64,000 nucleotides of DNA from Nitrospira sp. (GCA_018242725.1 JAFEBI010000001.1:315008-379007), one strand, 5' to 3'. Positions 24,440 through 33,913 are shown, counted from the stretch's first letter. Translations and numbers: made by a program. The notes: generated by a model from the sequence alone, not told the origin.

Positions 24440-26830
24440 TTATGCGTCACCTTCCTTGCCAGCGAAGAGTTGATGGGCAGCCACGATCGCCTGTCCCAAC
24501 GATAATCCACCATCATTGGGTGGAACCAATGAGTGGCTGTACACCGTAAATCCCGCCTCCTCCAGGCGACTTCTTACCAGTGACAGAAGCAGCCGATTCT
24601 GAAAACAGCCACCGGTCAACACGACGCGAGGCAAGCCAGCTTCTTGAGCCGCACGGACCGTCGCATCAGCGAGACACGCATGAAATCGTGCGGCAATGTG
24701 GTCAAGACAACACTCACTACGAAGGTCATCGAGCATAGCACTGATCATAGGTCGCCAGTCGACCATCCATTTTGCATCTGAATTCTCACTCTGCACGAGA
24801 TTGATCGGATAGCCTTGTACCCTCCCTCTTCCTGCCTCCCATTCTCGCTCCGCAGCAAACTGAACCGCCATAGCTGCCTGGCCTTCAAAAGACGTTTGTG
24901 TACTTAGACCTGTGATCGAGGCTACAGCATCAAACAGTCGCCCCATGCTTGTTGTCCGAGGCGACGCAATACCGGACCTGAGCAATGTTGCCAACTGCCC
25001 ACGTCGATCACCGGTCTCCTTCCAAGAAGGAAGGTCGTGCCCCAGCATCTCTTCTCCCATCAGTTCCCACAGGACTGCTGCAGCAGACCGATTTGGATCT
25101 CGCATCGCTGCTTCTCCACCAGGCAAGCAAAAGGGTTTGAGAGAGGCAAACCGAACGACCTGTCGATAGCTCGCGATCAAGAATTCTCCGCCCCAGATCT
25201 GACCGTCTCCTCCATAGCCGGCCCCGTCCCAGGCGATACCCAGCACCTCACCGTCGAGTTTATGTTCTGCCATGCAGGAGGCCACGTGAGCATGGTGATG
25301 CTGTACGGGGACCAATGGGACTGAGAGGCTCGCCGCCAGTTGTCTCGCAAAACTGGTCGAACGATAGTCCGGGTGCCGATCGCAGGCAATGGCCTGTGGC
25401 GTCACGTGCAACAGTCGCTGGAGATCCTCAATGGCTTGGCGGAAAGCCTGATCCGCCTCAACAGTGGAAAGATCACCAAGATGCTGACTGAGCACGACAT
25501 GATGGCCTGTCAGGAGCGCAACCGTGTTCTTGAGATGTCCTCCCACGGCAAGAATCCGACCTTGCCCCTTTCCATCCAAGGAGTCGTCTCCCCAGCGGAT
25601 CATCTGGGGCACATAGCCTCGCGCCCGCCGAAGGATCATCCAGTCAGGTTTTCGCTGGTCTGCCCCACACCTTTTGTTGTGCTCCGGCGTAGATTCAACC
25701 ACCAACACCACCGAATCATCGACCGGCCTTGCGATAGGTCTATCATGCACGAGCAGTGCATCGGCAATCCCCTTCAGTCGACTCAGCGCCTCATGTTCGT
25801 TGATCACGATCGGCTCCTCAGATCGGTTGCCGCTCGTCGCGACCATGGGACGCTGCAGCGACGCCATCAAGAGATGATGGAGCGGCGTCGCCGGTACCAT
25901 CACGCCGAGGTAAGGATTGCCCGGTGCCACGGCTTCAACAAGAGCCGCATCTCGCCGCTTCCGCACCAGAACGATCGGCGCTTGGGGCGAGCAAAGCAAG
26001 GATTCTTCGTGAGAGGACAGGACGCAGTAGTCTTTCACTGCGGCAACGGAAGGGAACAGCACAGCAAAGGGCTTCTCCGATCGTCGTTTCCGATCCCGTA
26101 GCCGCTGCACGGCTTCTTCTGATTCTGCATCGACCCAGAGCTGGAACCCGCCCAATCCTTTCACTGCGACAATGAGTCCTTGCCGAAGCAGTGCCACTGC
26201 CTGCTGCAAGGCCTCCTCACCACTCGCAGTTTCCTGTCCCCGCTCGTCCCAGAAAGATGCACGCGGACCACAGTCTGAGCACGCGATCGGTTCCGCATGG
26301 AATCGTCGTTCGGCTTCAGCTTCATACTCAGCGAGACAGGTCGAGCAGAGTCCGAACCCGGCCATCGTCGTGTTGGACCGCTGATACGGAATCGCCGTGA
26401 GCAGGCTATAGCGCGGACCACATTGTGTGCAGGTGAGAAATGGGTATCGAAAGCGATGATCCTGTGGATCGTTGAGTTCGCGAAGACAGTCTTCGCAAGT
26501 AGCAAGGTCCGGTGCAATGACAAGGGTTCGTTCACCTGGTTCGGGACTCGTGACGATCGCAAAGCTCGTGTCGCCACATGCCGGAATGAGGCTGGTATGC
26601 ATCTCCTCAGTGCATGACGAGGCCGGCGCATCGGCTCGCAGCCGTTCGAGGAATGTCTCGATCACCTCCGCACTCCCTTCTGCTTCGATCACGACACCGT
26701 CCCTGCTGTTTCGAACCCACCCGGTCAGCCCCAACTCGCAGGCCAGTCGATAGATCCAGGGGCGGAACCCCACCCCTTGCACCGTTCCCTTCACAGTGAC
26801 CTGCACACGCTGAGCGAGGACCTTCCTCAT
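24440..26830 (-). CDS. hypF: carbamoyltransferase HypF
   Basis: HypF uses carbamoyl phosphate and ATP to make a carbamoyl adenylate and passes the carbamoyl group to HypE for the cyanide ligands. All domains are present in order over 796 residues: acylphosphatase-like (VTVKGTVQGVGFRPWIYRL), two Zn-finger pairs (CEDC..CTQCG, CSTC..CSDCG), a YrdC-like domain, and the Kae1-like C-terminal domain with VPVQHHHAHVASCM. The ATG at 26830 overlaps the stop of hypA (ATGA). It is the longest gene of the operon. Confidence 0.98.
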   Translation of the reverse strand: MRKVLAQRVQVTVKGTVQGVGFRPWIYRLACELGLTGWVRNSRDGVVIEAEGSAEVIETFLERLRADAPASSCTEEMHTSLIPACGDTSFAIVTSPEPGERTLVIAPDLATCEDCLRELNDPQDHRFRYPFLTCTQCGPRYSLLTAIPYQRSNTTMAGFGLCSTCLAEYEAEAERRFHAEPIACSDCGPRASFWDERGQETASGEEALQQAVALLRQGLIVAVKGLGGFQLWVDAESEEAVQRLRDRKRRSEKPFAVLFPSVAAVKDYCVLSSHEESLLCSPQAPIVLVRKRRDAALVEAVAPGNPYLGVMVPATPLHHLLMASLQRPMVATSGNRSEEPIVINEHEALSRLKGIADALLVHDRPIARPVDDSVVLVVESTPEHNKRCGADQRKPDWMILRRARGYVPQMIRWGDDSLDGKGQGRILAVGGHLKNTVALLTGHHVVLSQHLGDLSTVEADQAFRQAIEDLQRLLHVTPQAIACDRHPDYRSTSFARQLAASLSVPLVPVQHHHAHVASCMAEHKLDGEVLGIAWDGAGYGGDGQIWGGEFLIASYRQVVRFASLKPFCLPGGEAAMRDPNRSAAAVLWELMGEEMLGHDLPSWKETGDRRGQLATLLRSGIASPRTTSMGRLFDAVASITGLSTQTSFEGQAAMAVQFAAEREWEAGRGRVQGYPINLVQSENSDAKWMVDWRPMISAMLDDLRSECCLDHIAARFHACLADATVRAAQEAGLPRVVLTGGCFQNRLLLSLVRSRLEEAGFTVYSHSLVPPNDGGLSLGQAIVAAHQLFAGKEGDA

Positions 26831-27180
26831 TCGGCGACCACCAATTCGTGGAGTACCACTTCCGGTTCGGTAGATTCGGCCATCGCGGCTCCTCCGCAAA
26901 CCGAACAGGCCTGATCCGCCCCTGTCACCATGATGCTGTGGTTACAACCAGGACACCAGGCGTTCGCTGGAACAGAGATGATCTCCAACGTCGCACCTTC
27001 GGCCTTCGTGCCCCGGGATGCCGCCGCAAATGCCGTCTGTAAAACGAAATGGTCATGCGTCAGCAGATGAGAGAGTGCGCTGACTTTCAGGCGTACTGTA
27101 GAAAGTCGAACCTCTCCCGTTTCCAGCAACTTGGTTTCTACGGCTTTGACGACTTGCGTCATCAGCTGGAATTCATGCAT
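26827..27180 (-). CDS. hypA: nickel-insertion protein HypA
   Basis: HypA delivers nickel to the hydrogenase large subunit, normally with the GTPase HypB. The start is chosen at 27180 because the mature protein must begin MHE: histidine 2 and glutamate 3 bind nickel. The zinc site is formed by CPGC and CSVC near residues 75-93. Length 117 residues, normal for the family. It overlaps the maturation protease gene by 8 bases upstream and hypF by 4 bases downstream. HypB, the usual partner, is not in this operon. Confidence 0.96.
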   Translation of the reverse strand: MHEFQLMTQVVKAVETKLLETGEVRLSTVRLKVSALSHLLTHDHFVLQTAFAAASRGTKAEGATLEIISVPANAWCPGCNHSIMVTGADQACSVCGGAAMAESTEPEVVLHELVVAE

Positions 27181-27655
27181 GACGATTCTCACACTCTTGG
27201 ACGATCTGGTCCACGATCTGCTCCAATGCCTTGGCGACGGGAAGGGACAAGGGTTGGCCTACATTAGTGTTCCCTACTTCAATGCCGTAGACGATGACCG
27301 TAGCCGGAAGGACACCCATTGTGCGCGCCAGCTCCATCGCATCTACGGGACCGATCGCATGAGTTGAGCATGGGAAAAGTTGCTTACTGATCGGGCTATC
27401 CGACGCATCGAATCGGTGAACCGTGCCAGGATCCAGCCCACTGCACGTCGCATCGATAAGAATCACAACCCGTGCGCCCTTCATCAACTCGATGAGGTCC
27501 ACCCCCGCCATCTCCGCCTCGATCGCGTCGACTCGGTCACCGATTTCCTGTCGAAGTCGTCGCGCCGCTAAAATTCCGACCGCATCGTCCCCTCTCATGA
27601 CATTGCCCAGGCCAATGACACGGATGGAGGAAGGGCGAGGATCAATAGCCTTCAT
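27173..27655 (-). CDS. hydrogenase maturation protease (HyaD/HybD family)
   Basis: The endopeptidase that removes the C-terminal peptide of the hydrogenase large subunit once nickel is in place. Family residues are visible: [15 protein letters not shown] with the nickel-binding acidic residues, the [13 protein letters not shown] region, [16 protein letters not shown] and the ending with [13 protein letters not shown]. The length of 160 residues is normal. The ATG overlaps the stop of the large-subunit gene (ATGA), so enzyme and substrate are translationally coupled. The cleavage site in the large subunit lies after the DPCISCATH motif. Confidence 0.94.
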   Translation of the reverse strand: MKAIDPRPSSIRVIGLGNVMRGDDAVGILAARRLRQEIGDRVDAIEAEMAGVDLIELMKGARVVILIDATCSGLDPGTVHRFDASDSPISKQLFPCSTHAIGPVDAMELARTMGVLPATVIVYGIEVGNTNVGQPLSLPVAKALEQIVDQIVQECENRHA

Positions 27656-28971
27656 ACGCCCTCTCGCTCGATCTCCAGATTGAGAAAGTGCGTCGCGCAG
27701 GAAATGCAGGGATCATAACAACGGATCACCCGCTCGCAAGCCAGCGACGCCTCCTTATCGGAACGATCCAAAACACGGGGCAGGAATAGACGAAGATCCT
27801 GCTCAATACGGCCTTGATTCTGCGAGGTGGGCGGGACGATCTTGGCCTTCCGGATCACACCATCGGCATCCACTTCATACCGATGGTACAGGATACCTCT
27901 GGGCGCTTCGGTACAAGCCATTCCGACACCCGGACGCACGACGATCGGCGATGCCGATGCAGGTGGAGGTTCATACCGCTCGATGAGGTGCAACGATTCT
28001 TCCAGTGCGAACAAGATTTCGACCGAGCGCGCGATGATTCCATGAAACGGATTCCGCAACGGCAGCGGAATCCTCCTGTCGGCCAAGACCTGCTTGGCCA
28101 GCGGCGTCAAACGCTCGTGATTCAGATTCAGTCGAGCCAGCGGTCCGACCAGATAGGGCGAACCATGTAACGTACAGTGAAGGGCGTTCGAGTAACTGAC
28201 CTGATGTTCGGTGAAATGCCGTTCAAACTCGTCAGCAGAAATCTGCAGGCCACCGGAGGCGACGACGTCTCCTTCATTGAAGGGGTACTCATCGGGATGA
28301 GCAAGCGCGACATAATTGTAGTCCGGCGAAAAATCAGGATAGTCGAACCCGGCAACCCAACGCACAGTTTCTACTGCCGCATCGCGAGCCCAGAGCAGCT
28401 CATCTCTCAACCGTTCCAGGTCGCGGCGGAATGGAACCCGAGAGAAACCGCCGACTTTGACCGACACCGGATGCACGGACCGACCACCGAGCAACGTCAT
28501 AATCGCATTGCCGGCCTTCTTGATTCGCAAGCCACGGGCCACCAGAGCTCCGTGATCCTTTGCCATGGCAATGCCGCTCTCATAGCCGAGAAAGTCCGGT
28601 GCCTGCAGCATATAGACGTGCAGCGCATGGCTTTCGATCCACTCGCCGCAGTAGATCAGCCGCCGCAGATCCCGCAGTGCTCCGTCGACACGCAGACCGA
28701 AAATCTGCTCGATCGCATGAACCGCGCTCATCTGATACGCGACAGGGCAGATGCCGCAGATTCTTGCAACGATGTCCGGCACTTCGTCGTAATGTCGCCC
28801 TTGCAAGAAGGCTTCGAAAAACCTCGGCGGCTCGAAAATCTTCAGTTCCACATCCTGGACGCCGCCGTCTTTCACCGTGACGCGAAGCGCACCCTCCCCC
28901 TCAACACGCGCAATCGTGCCGACGGCGATGGTTCTCGTTTTCTTTTCTCCCTCAGACTTTGTCTGTCCCAT
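27652..28971 (-). CDS. group 3b NiFe hydrogenase, large (alpha) subunit
   Basis: The catalytic subunit that carries the NiFe site. The N-terminal nickel motif is [23 protein letters not shown] and the C-terminal one is [11 protein letters not shown], followed by a short peptide ([11 protein letters not shown]) that the protease in the next gene would cut off after the histidine. Cytoplasmic: no signal sequence here or on the small subunit. Together with the diaphorase-type gamma and beta subunits this is the NAD(P)-linked group 3b (HyhBGSL, sulfhydrogenase) type. Start is uncertain by a few codons; ATG at 28971 is used with GAAAGGG in front. Confidence 0.96.
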   Translation of the reverse strand: MGQTKSEGEKKTRTIAVGTIARVEGEGALRVTVKDGGVQDVELKIFEPPRFFEAFLQGRHYDEVPDIVARICGICPVAYQMSAVHAIEQIFGLRVDGALRDLRRLIYCGEWIESHALHVYMLQAPDFLGYESGIAMAKDHGALVARGLRIKKAGNAIMTLLGGRSVHPVSVKVGGFSRVPFRRDLERLRDELLWARDAAVETVRWVAGFDYPDFSPDYNYVALAHPDEYPFNEGDVVASGGLQISADEFERHFTEHQVSYSNALHCTLHGSPYLVGPLARLNLNHERLTPLAKQVLADRRIPLPLRNPFHGIIARSVEILFALEESLHLIERYEPPPASASPIVVRPGVGMACTEAPRGILYHRYEVDADGVIRKAKIVPPTSQNQGRIEQDLRLFLPRVLDRSDKEASLACERVIRCYDPCISCATHFLNLEIEREGV

Positions 28972-29039
28972 CCCTTTCACTTCTCACGTTTCATCTCTCC
29001 AGCTTCACGTTTGACGTCTGACCCTTCACCCCTTACCCC
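28972..29039 (-). repeat. quasi-repetitive spacer between alpha and delta subunits
   Basis: On the minus strand this spacer is a run of similar short words built on ACGTGA and AGTGAAA (for example acgtgaggggtaaggggtga, then agacgtcaaacgtgaagc, atgaaacgtgagaagtgaaa). Similar word-like spacers occur between the delta and gamma genes (29870-29970) and between hypD and hypE (15985-16090), with variants of CGAAACCTGAAA. I read them as one type of filler sequence within otherwise tight operons. Confidence 0.45.
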
Positions 29040-29864
29040 TCACGTCTTCTTGTCCCATCGCGCGCTTTCTTCCTTGAACGAGGAGGTATACCCATTGATC
29101 CCCCGAAATCTCCGCATGACGTCGACCGGAATCAGTTGCAGCTCGTTATGGAAACAGCTTGCGAGCGAGGCCGTGTTCGGTGGAACTCCCGGCCCTTTTC
29201 GTGCGCCTTCGCTGGGTCCGAAGCAACCATAACAGTCCCGTCCCATGCCGGGACAAATGGCACCGCAGCCTGCACGAGTGACGGGCCCCAGACAAGCCAG
29301 GCCCTTGGCCACCATCACACAGACATTCCCGCGACGCTTGCATTCCAGGCAGACACTTTCAGCCTGCAAGTGAGGCCGAACACCGGCCAACAGGTCCGTG
29401 ATGACCCGCAGCAACTGGCCCTTGTCGATGGGGCACCCCCACAATTCGAAATCTACCGGCACATGTTCTGAGATCGGGGTAGAGGTCTGGAGACTCTGGA
29501 TGTACTGCGGACTGGGATACACTGCCTGCTTGAACGATTCGAGGTCGGCCCAGTTGCGCAAGGCTTGAATCCCGCCGGCCGTGGCGCAGGCACCGATCGT
29601 GATCAAGACCTTCACCTGCTCTCGTACGGACCGGATGCGATGCGCGTCCTCTTCCGTGGTAATCGACCCCTCGACCAGCGCAAGATCGTACGGGCCTGGA
29701 TTCATATGGCTCGAGGCTTCAGGGAAATACGCGATATCCAGCGCCTGCCCCAACGCGAGCAGGTCGTCCTCCAGATTCAAGACGCTAAGCTGGCAGCCAT
29801 CGCAGGAGGCAAACTTGAACACCGCCAACTTGGGCCGAGTGTTCTCCGCATCACGCGTTGACAA
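29040..29864 (-). CDS. group 3b NiFe hydrogenase, small (delta) subunit
   Basis: The electron-transfer subunit next to the NiFe site. Its cysteines for the proximal Fe-S cluster are in FASCDGCQLSVLNLEDD and the LITIGACATAGGIQ segment; further clusters are bound by the C-terminal cysteines (CLECKRRGNVC, CGAICPGMGRDCYGCFG). There is no twin-arginine signal peptide, which confirms a cytoplasmic enzyme. The start codon is TTG at 29864 with a strong GGAGGAGG box about 7 bases before it. No ATG fits. Spaced by 108 bases of filler from the gamma gene. Confidence 0.95.
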   Translation of the reverse strand: MSTRDAENTRPKLAVFKFASCDGCQLSVLNLEDDLLALGQALDIAYFPEASSHMNPGPYDLALVEGSITTEEDAHRIRSVREQVKVLITIGACATAGGIQALRNWADLESFKQAVYPSPQYIQSLQTSTPISEHVPVDFELWGCPIDKGQLLRVITDLLAGVRPHLQAESVCLECKRRGNVCVMVAKGLACLGPVTRAGCGAICPGMGRDCYGCFGPSEGARKGPGVPPNTASLASCFHNELQLIPVDVMRRFRGINGYTSSFKEESARWDKKT

Positions 29865-29972
29865 CCTGTTCCTCCTCCTGTAATGCGGCCACAGGTTTTG
29901 TGTTACGAATTGCGCGTTTCCAGGGATTTCTTTCTCGTTGCCTGAAATCAGAAACCCGAAACCGCTTCTGTT

Positions 29973-30806
29973 TCACACTCCCGTCCGTCCTAACCAAGGC
30001 TCGACGCGGTCGTAGCGCATGACGGGACCATCTTTACACAGAAAGTACGGACCCATCTGGCAATGGCCGCAGAGGCCGATTCCGCACTCCATGTGTCGCT
30101 CCAGTGAGACATAAATGGCTGTTGCCGGAATGCCGCGCCTCATCAAGATCGGCACACCCAGACGCATCATGATCTCGGGGCCACACATAAACACCACGGT
30201 CTTCGCTGGATCAATCGACACGCGTTCGAAGAGTTCCGTCACCACACCGATATGATAGCGCCAGGTCTTGTCCGGACGATCGCTGGCCAACAGAACCTCC
30301 GTGTCGGGCTGTGTGCTCCAAGCCTCAAACCGCCCATGAAAGAGCAGGTCGCGCGGAGTCTTCACGCCATGGATGATCTTGACGGAACCATAGTGCCGAC
30401 GCCGCCGAAACACATATTCGATCGCCCCCACCACCGGAGCGCAGCCTAGACCTCCGGTCGCGATGATAATCTCTTGACCGCGCGCCACATCGAGCGGCCA
30501 GCCTTGTCCGAATGGGCCTCGGATACCCAGAGCCTCGCCGGCTTGCAGTTGCGCGATCGCGGACGTCACTCGCCCCACAGATCTGATGGTATGGTCCAGA
30601 TGCTCCGGCTTATCCGGATCTGAGACGATCGAGATTGCCACCTCGCCGACGCCAAATAGATAGACCATGTTGAACTGGCCGGCAGTGAAGCGAAAATTTC
30701 TCCGCGCATCCTCGTTATTGAGCCGTAGCCGGTAGGTGTAGATGTCGTCGGCCTCCTGAATCTTCTCCATGATTGTGGCAGCCTGGATCAGGTAGGGGTT
30801 GGCCAT
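29973..30806 (-). CDS. group 3b hydrogenase gamma (diaphorase-type FAD/NAD(P) and 2Fe-2S) subunit
   Basis: The subunit that takes electrons to NAD(P). It has a ferredoxin-NADP reductase-type fold: FAD binding (FRFTAGQFNMVYLFGVGEVAISI), the NAD(P) site (EIIIATGGLGCAPVVGAI), and a C-terminal 2Fe-2S site made by cysteines in HMECGIGLCGHCQMGPYFLC. Length 277 residues. The start is taken at 30806 (MANPYLIQA, with GAGGA 13 bases upstream); an ATG at 30830 overlapping the beta stop is an alternative. A longer frame further upstream is only the beta gene in another frame. Confidence 0.93.
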   Translation of the reverse strand: MANPYLIQAATIMEKIQEADDIYTYRLRLNNEDARRNFRFTAGQFNMVYLFGVGEVAISIVSDPDKPEHLDHTIRSVGRVTSAIAQLQAGEALGIRGPFGQGWPLDVARGQEIIIATGGLGCAPVVGAIEYVFRRRRHYGSVKIIHGVKTPRDLLFHGRFEAWSTQPDTEVLLASDRPDKTWRYHIGVVTELFERVSIDPAKTVVFMCGPEIMMRLGVPILMRRGIPATAIYVSLERHMECGIGLCGHCQMGPYFLCKDGPVMRYDRVEPWLGRTGV

Positions 30807-30822
30807 TTTGATCAGCTTGTCC

Positions 30823-31944
30823 TCATGCATGCGAGCGGCTGCTCGACGCCAACAAAGAAGACAACTCCTCCGTGAGATCGATCCCGACCGGGCACCAGGT
30901 GATGCACCGGCCGCAGCCGACGCAGCCGGATGTTCCGAATTGATCGATCCATGAAGCAAACTTATGCGTCATCCACATCCGGTACCGATCCGTAATGGTC
31001 GGGCGGAGATTCTTGCCATGAATGTAGCCATGCTCTTGCGTGAAACAGGAATCCCACAATCTGGCGTGCTCGGCGTTCTGCCGGGAGAGATCCGGTATCT
31101 CCTCGACCTTATGGCAGAAACACGTCGGACAGACCATCGTGCAATTCGCACAGGCCAGACAACGTGCCGCAACATCGTCCCAACGTGGATGCTCATGGGC
31201 ATCATAGAGCGCCTGTGGTAAGCCGGTACGATCCACTCGTCGGATTTGGCTCTGGGCACAGGCGTCCACACACGCCGCTGCTTCACTGATTACTTTTTGT
31301 GAAGCGGGAGACAACGCGAGATCAGAAAGAAGATCCGCTCCGGCCTCACTGCCCGCTTCGACCAAGAGCTGATCATCCACTTCGGTCAGTACGAGATCGA
31401 AGCCGTTCTTAGCGCGTGGGCCGGTGTCCATGGATGCACAAAAGCAGGTCTGCAACGCTCTTGTACAGTTCACAGCAATAATGAACAACCCCTCACGGCG
31501 AGTCGCGTAGTAGGGGTCGTGATACTCGCTTTGTAGAAAAACCTGATCCTGGATGGCCAATCCTGCGAGGTCACAGGCACGAGCACCGATGACGGCGACT
31601 TTCCTCTGTTGAGGAAGCGTCGGGCGTGCGGTGAACCCTTCCTTACACCGCTCAATCTGTAAGAGCGGTTCACGCGGCGCAAAGGCGAAGGGTTTCAGTG
31701 ATTGCGGCCCATGCACGACCCCGAAGATGTCTCTGGAACCAGTCTGCTCCAACCGATAGCGTCCCGGCTCTTGATGATCGCGCCACCCGCTCGGCAGATC
31801 CGATACGAACTGGATGGTCTCCCACATGACCGATCCATCGCGCACGGAGGGGCCGACAATCCTATATCCCTTTGAACCCAGGATGTCGAAGAATCGTTGG
31901 AGGTCGGATCGTGACAGAACATCAATTTTACCGGCCACTGCCAT
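30823..31944 (-). CDS. group 3b hydrogenase beta (4Fe-4S) subunit
   Basis: An electron-transfer subunit with two 4Fe-4S ferredoxin motifs at the C-terminus: CLACANCTMVCPTCFC and CVGCGRCITWCPVGID. The N-terminal two thirds match the anaerobic sulfite reductase A / sulfhydrogenase beta family (for example AVIGARACDLAGLAIQD and the segment CTRALQTCFCASMDTGP). The start at 31944 follows GAGGGGAATTGGAG. It is the first gene of the hydrogenase operon, so the promoter must be between about 31945 and 32300. Overlap with the gamma gene depends on the start chosen there. Confidence 0.93.
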   Translation of the reverse strand: MAVAGKIDVLSRSDLQRFFDILGSKGYRIVGPSVRDGSVMWETIQFVSDLPSGWRDHQEPGRYRLEQTGSRDIFGVVHGPQSLKPFAFAPREPLLQIERCKEGFTARPTLPQQRKVAVIGARACDLAGLAIQDQVFLQSEYHDPYYATRREGLFIIAVNCTRALQTCFCASMDTGPRAKNGFDLVLTEVDDQLLVEAGSEAGADLLSDLALSPASQKVISEAAACVDACAQSQIRRVDRTGLPQALYDAHEHPRWDDVAARCLACANCTMVCPTCFCHKVEEIPDLSRQNAEHARLWDSCFTQEHGYIHGKNLRPTITDRYRMWMTHKFASWIDQFGTSGCVGCGRCITWCPVGIDLTEELSSLLASSSRSHA

Positions 31945-32104
31945 AGCTCCAATTCCCCTCATTCTTGACACGAGTCTCACGACATCGTACGGGCTCCTTA
32001 CATGCGGTGCAAGATGAGAGCCGCCCAGTCGACACAAGACAAGGTCCCCGCTTATCCTTCACAAGACTGAGGCTGACCATGCGCACTCCCTATTGACTTG
32101 CCTG

Positions 32105-32125
32105 ACTGTTGAAAGAGGCAACAGT
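32105..32125. promoter_or_regulatory. inverted repeat upstream of the hydrogenase operon
   Basis: A perfect 7-bp inverted repeat, ACTGTTG at 32105-32111 and CAACAGT at 32119-32125, with a 7-base spacer. It lies 160 bases upstream of the hydrogenase beta start and 200 bases upstream of the divergent hsp20 gene. The spacing and place fit an operator for either gene. A TTGACT box at 32093-32098 is next to it on the plus strand. No known consensus was recognised. Confidence 0.35.
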
Positions 32126-32322
32126 TCTTTGGAAGTCATTGCCCCGTAATGCTACAGCCTCATCCGACAACCTTCCTGCACCCTCGTACTCCAACTATGC
32201 TCTAACTCTCCGCATTTTCTAGAGGACGCCCACGCCTACCGTCTCATAGTTCTTTGGCACCGTCGATGCACAGGCTGAGGGTACGGAGCATCCTGCGCTA
32301 CTTACAAAGGAGGTAGGGGGTC

Positions 32323-32796
32323 ATGAGCGGACCGACAAGATGGGAGCCGACGGCAAGATGGAATCCTTTCAAAGAACTCGAAGAAATGGAAAAACGACTC
32401 TCAGGGTACTTGGGGCGTACACCAACTCCAGCCGGCAGCGACAAGAAGGAGGCCATCTCGGTTGCCGAATGGGCACCGTTGGTGGATATCTCGGAAGATG
32501 ACAAGGAGTACGTCATTAAGGCGGAACTTCCGGAGATGAAGAAAGAAGAGATCAAGATCAACGTCCATGACGATGTCCTTGCGATCAGCGGGGATCGGAA
32601 ATACGAGAAGGAAGAAAAGGGTAAAAAATATCATCGCGTCGAGCGCGCCTATGGCAGTTTCATGCGAAGCTTTACGCTTCCTGAAGACGCCGACGGGTCC
32701 AAGGTCAATGCTGAGTATAAGGACGGTGTGCTGAAGGTCCACTTACCAAAGACTGAAAAAGCCAAACCCAAAGCGATCGAAATAAAGGTGTCGTAA
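32323..32796 (+). CDS. small heat-shock protein (Hsp20/alpha-crystallin)
   Basis: A 157-residue chaperone that binds unfolding proteins. It opens MSGPTRWEPTARWNPFKELEEMEKRL, has the alpha-crystallin domain from about residue 45 to 140 (PLVDISEDDKEYVIKAELPEMKKEEIKI), and ends in the A/G-x-x-x-G-VLKVHLPK strand, followed by the C-terminal I-x-I type ending (KAIEIKVS). An AAGGAGGTAG box lies about 9 bases before the ATG. It is the first of a run of plus-strand genes with stress functions and points away from the hydrogenase operon. Confidence 0.95.
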   Translation: MSGPTRWEPTARWNPFKELEEMEKRLSGYLGRTPTPAGSDKKEAISVAEWAPLVDISEDDKEYVIKAELPEMKKEEIKINVHDDVLAISGDRKYEKEEKGKKYHRVERAYGSFMRSFTLPEDADGSKVNAEYKDGVLKVHLPKTEKAKPKAIEIKVS

Positions 32797-32897
32797 GGCA
32801 GGGTTAGGTTTGGGTTATGGCTGAGGGACAATTCGTTACCGCTGATGACTCGACTCCGGCCTTAACTTGAACGCAGACACACGGAGGTTCGTGTGAC

Positions 32898-33023
32898 GTT
32901 AAGAATCGCGAAGAGGCCGGTCGACGGCTCGCGGACCGGCTACTCCGGTATCGTACAGATCCAGCAACGCTCATCCTGGCACTTCCTCGTGGAGGGGTCG
33001 CAGTCGGTTATCAGCTGAGCTAG
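32898..33023 (+). pseudogene. remnant of a phosphoribosyltransferase gene
   Basis: About 40 codons read like the N-terminus of the phosphoribosyltransferase family of the FtsJ/PRTase type found with stress genes: NREEAGRRLADRLL, then RTDPATLILALPRGGVAVGY. After QLS a TAG stop at 33021-33023 ends the frame, and the PRPP-binding domain that should follow is missing. No start codon or start signal is present. It lies between hsp20 and the universal stress protein gene. Confidence 0.6.
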
Positions 33024-33055
33024 GATGAACACATGAAGATGGGAAAGGCTATGGT

Positions 33056-33913
33056 ATGAGAGTCATCATCGGTGTCGATTGGTCGGATCAGGCGTTCGCT
33101 GCGGTCTCCCAAACGTTCCAACTCTATCATCCCGCGGATGTCACGTTGGTCCACGGCGTCGAATTAGGAATTCTGGAGCATCCGTTCGTGGCCCAAGCGG
33201 GTAACGTGCAAGGATACGATGATTTCCGCCATGCGATGGTCGACTCGGGACGACAAGTCGTGGAGCGCGCTGCCGCCATGGTCTCGGCCGAAACGACATC
33301 GATCAGGAAGGTCAACAAAATCGGCAACCCTGCTCAGCTTATCCTCGATAGTGCGAACAATGTCTCAGCCGATCTGGTCGTGATCGGGGCACGTGGACGA
33401 AGCCGTCTGTCCGAAGTTGTTCTTGGCAGCGTGTCCCATCGGATACTGATGCACAGCTCCCATCCGACGTTAATCGTCAAGGGGGCGGCCCGCAAGGTTC
33501 AACGGGTGCTCGTCGCCATTGAAGATCGAGACGACGCCGACCGAGTTGTCCGATGGCTGATGCAGCATCCATTCGCCGATCCCGTCGAACTGCAAGTGAT
33601 CCACGCCGTCGTCCCGATCGGAGTCAATGGGCCCTATGCTGGACCGGAAATCAGCGCCTGGGTGGAGGATGTGCAGCGTTACGCGGAAGAACTCGTGCGA
33701 TCGACCGCCGGCAAACTTGTGGGCGCTCAACATACGGTGGCTACGAAGGTCGTCCAGGGGAATCCCGCCGCCATGATCGAACAGGAGGCGAAGGATATGG
33801 ATTTAGTGGTTGTGACCTCTCACGGACGAAAGGGAATTTCTCGCTTCCTCTTAGGCAGTGTCTCCCATGCGGTTGTGCATCATGTCACCTGTCCGGTCTT
33901 GGTCCTGCGATGA
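33056..33913 (+). CDS. universal stress protein with two UspA domains
   Basis: A 285-residue tandem UspA protein. Each half begins with a hydrophobic strand (MRVIIGVDWSDQAF and VQRVLVAIEDRDDAD) and ends with the ATP-binding motif: GARGRSRLSEVVLGSVSHRIL and TSHGRKGISRFLLGSVSHAVV, each followed by the PxLIV/LVL strand. Such proteins bind ATP and protect against stress or energy limitation. Its stop TGA overlaps an ATG (cgATGA), though translation of the following cytochrome is more likely from the ATG 12 bases further. Confidence 0.94.
   Translation: MRVIIGVDWSDQAFAAVSQTFQLYHPADVTLVHGVELGILEHPFVAQAGNVQGYDDFRHAMVDSGRQVVERAAAMVSAETTSIRKVNKIGNPAQLILDSANNVSADLVVIGARGRSRLSEVVLGSVSHRILMHSSHPTLIVKGAARKVQRVLVAIEDRDDADRVVRWLMQHPFADPVELQVIHAVVPIGVNGPYAGPEISAWVEDVQRYAEELVRSTAGKLVGAQHTVATKVVQGNPAAMIEQEAKDMDLVVVTSHGRKGISRFLLGSVSHAVVHHVTCPVLVLR

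Noticed and set aside
32881-33055. Possible complete phosphoribosyltransferase gene
   Set aside because: A stop codon at 33021 ends the frame after about 40 codons and no start codon is found, so it is reported as a remnant.
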